Translations under genes and position numbers: made by a program
Assembly: GCA_964449175.1 (NCBI GenBank)
Contig: CAYUYH010000037.1
Location: 1 to 14,456, forward strand
Direction: 5' to 3'
Length of the DNA stretch: 14,456 nucleotides
From: CAYUYH01 sp964449175
GTDB taxonomy: Bacteria > Planctomycetota > Phycisphaerae > SM23-33
Notes under the pieces: model-generated
Database searches by the model: none
What the model was told of the DNA's origin: nothing
The model's input: the letters and a program-made list of their open reading frames with translations, nothing else
Part shown: positions 14,267 through 14,456 of the stretch, in pieces
How positions within the stretch are numbered: the first letter of the stretch is position 1
How the letters are laid out: every line of letters starts with the position of its first letter

Positions 14267-14456
14267 CTACTTGTTGGGGTCTTGGTCCTTCTTGCCGCCG
14301 AGCAGGCCCTCCAGGGCGCCCCTCGCGCCCTCCGCGCCGCCTTCCAGGCCCTTGCCGACTTTCTTGAGCCCTTCTGTCGCCTCGCCGATGAGCTTCTCAG
14401 CCCCGCCGCCGAGCACCTGGACCGTCTCGGCCAACTGCGCGTTGACGGTGTTCAGG
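14267..14456 (-). CDS. C-terminal end of an unidentified protein (partial)
   Basis: An open minus-strand frame enters from the right edge and stops with TAG at 14269-14267, giving 62 visible residues. The fragment is rich in Gly, Ala, Glu, Lys and Leu, with repeated GL/EG units (AEKLIGEATEGLKKVGKGLEG and similar) and ends in KKDQDPNK. It resembles an amphipathic or flexible tail such as that at the end of some AsmA-like or other large envelope proteins, but I cannot assign it. Codon use (G/C at third positions) and the 21-base gap to yihY support a real gene in the same operon. Confidence 0.6.
   Translation of the reverse strand, partial: LNTVNAQLAETVQVLGGGAEKLIGEATEGLKKVGKGLEGGAEGARGALEGLLGGKKDQDPNK

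Noticed and set aside
1..14456. CRISPR arrays, tRNAs, rRNAs, insertion sequences, attachment sites and origins
   Set aside because: None was seen on reading both strands. Coding is dense and uniform in composition, with no direct repeat arrays or transposase motifs.

Overview
This is a GC-rich chromosomal stretch of dense bacterial genes in several operons, with no phage, insertion sequence, CRISPR, rRNA or tRNA. A planctomycete-like (Phycisphaerae-type) Gram-negative is my best guess. The hints are a single-chain transketolase closer to the animal enzyme than to E. coli TktA, a lipoprotein with a gluzincin (DUF1570-like) fold beside yidC, and a YidC with a large periplasmic domain. No rRNA or ribosomal protein is present to prove the lineage. 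A 1Fe superoxide reductase, a CoA-disulfide/persulfide reductase and a GltA/NfnB-type flavoprotein suggest an anaerobe or microaerophile that meets oxygen and reduced sulfur.

Layout. 1-927 (+): 3' part of an NADPH-dependent glutamate synthase (GltA/NfnB type). 931-2877 (-): transketolase, tail to tail with gltA. 2893-3471: the only long gap. It holds a strong sigma70-type promoter followed by a probable small RNA that ends in a textbook intrinsic terminator (about 3198-3306). 3472-6252 (+): HAD hydrolase, a 58-residue DUF6132-like membrane protein starting at GTG, and a CoA-disulfide reductase fused to rhodanese. 6284-11258 (-): superoxide reductase, then a run of metallophosphoesterase, yidC, gluzincin lipoprotein and a PTS EIIA-type protein, with a second good promoter in front of the phosphoesterase. 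11420-11869 (+): a YhcH/YjgK/YiaL sugar-anomer protein, divergent from superoxide reductase across a 161-base shared promoter region. 11892-14456 (-): an M48 metalloprotease lipoprotein, a YihY/BrkB membrane protein, and the C-terminal end of an unidentified protein.

How it fits together. Two clusters concern the cell envelope: yidC with a putative lipoprotein protease, and yihY with an M48 protease lipoprotein. The + cluster at 4276-6252 looks like sulfur or persulfide handling. Carbon metabolism is represented by transketolase, YhcH and an orphan EIIA. Most of the window is ordinary housekeeping. The best candidates for something undescribed are the small RNA at 3198-3306, the short DUF6132-like gene, and the promoter/hairpin arrangement in front of the phosphoesterase-yidC operon.
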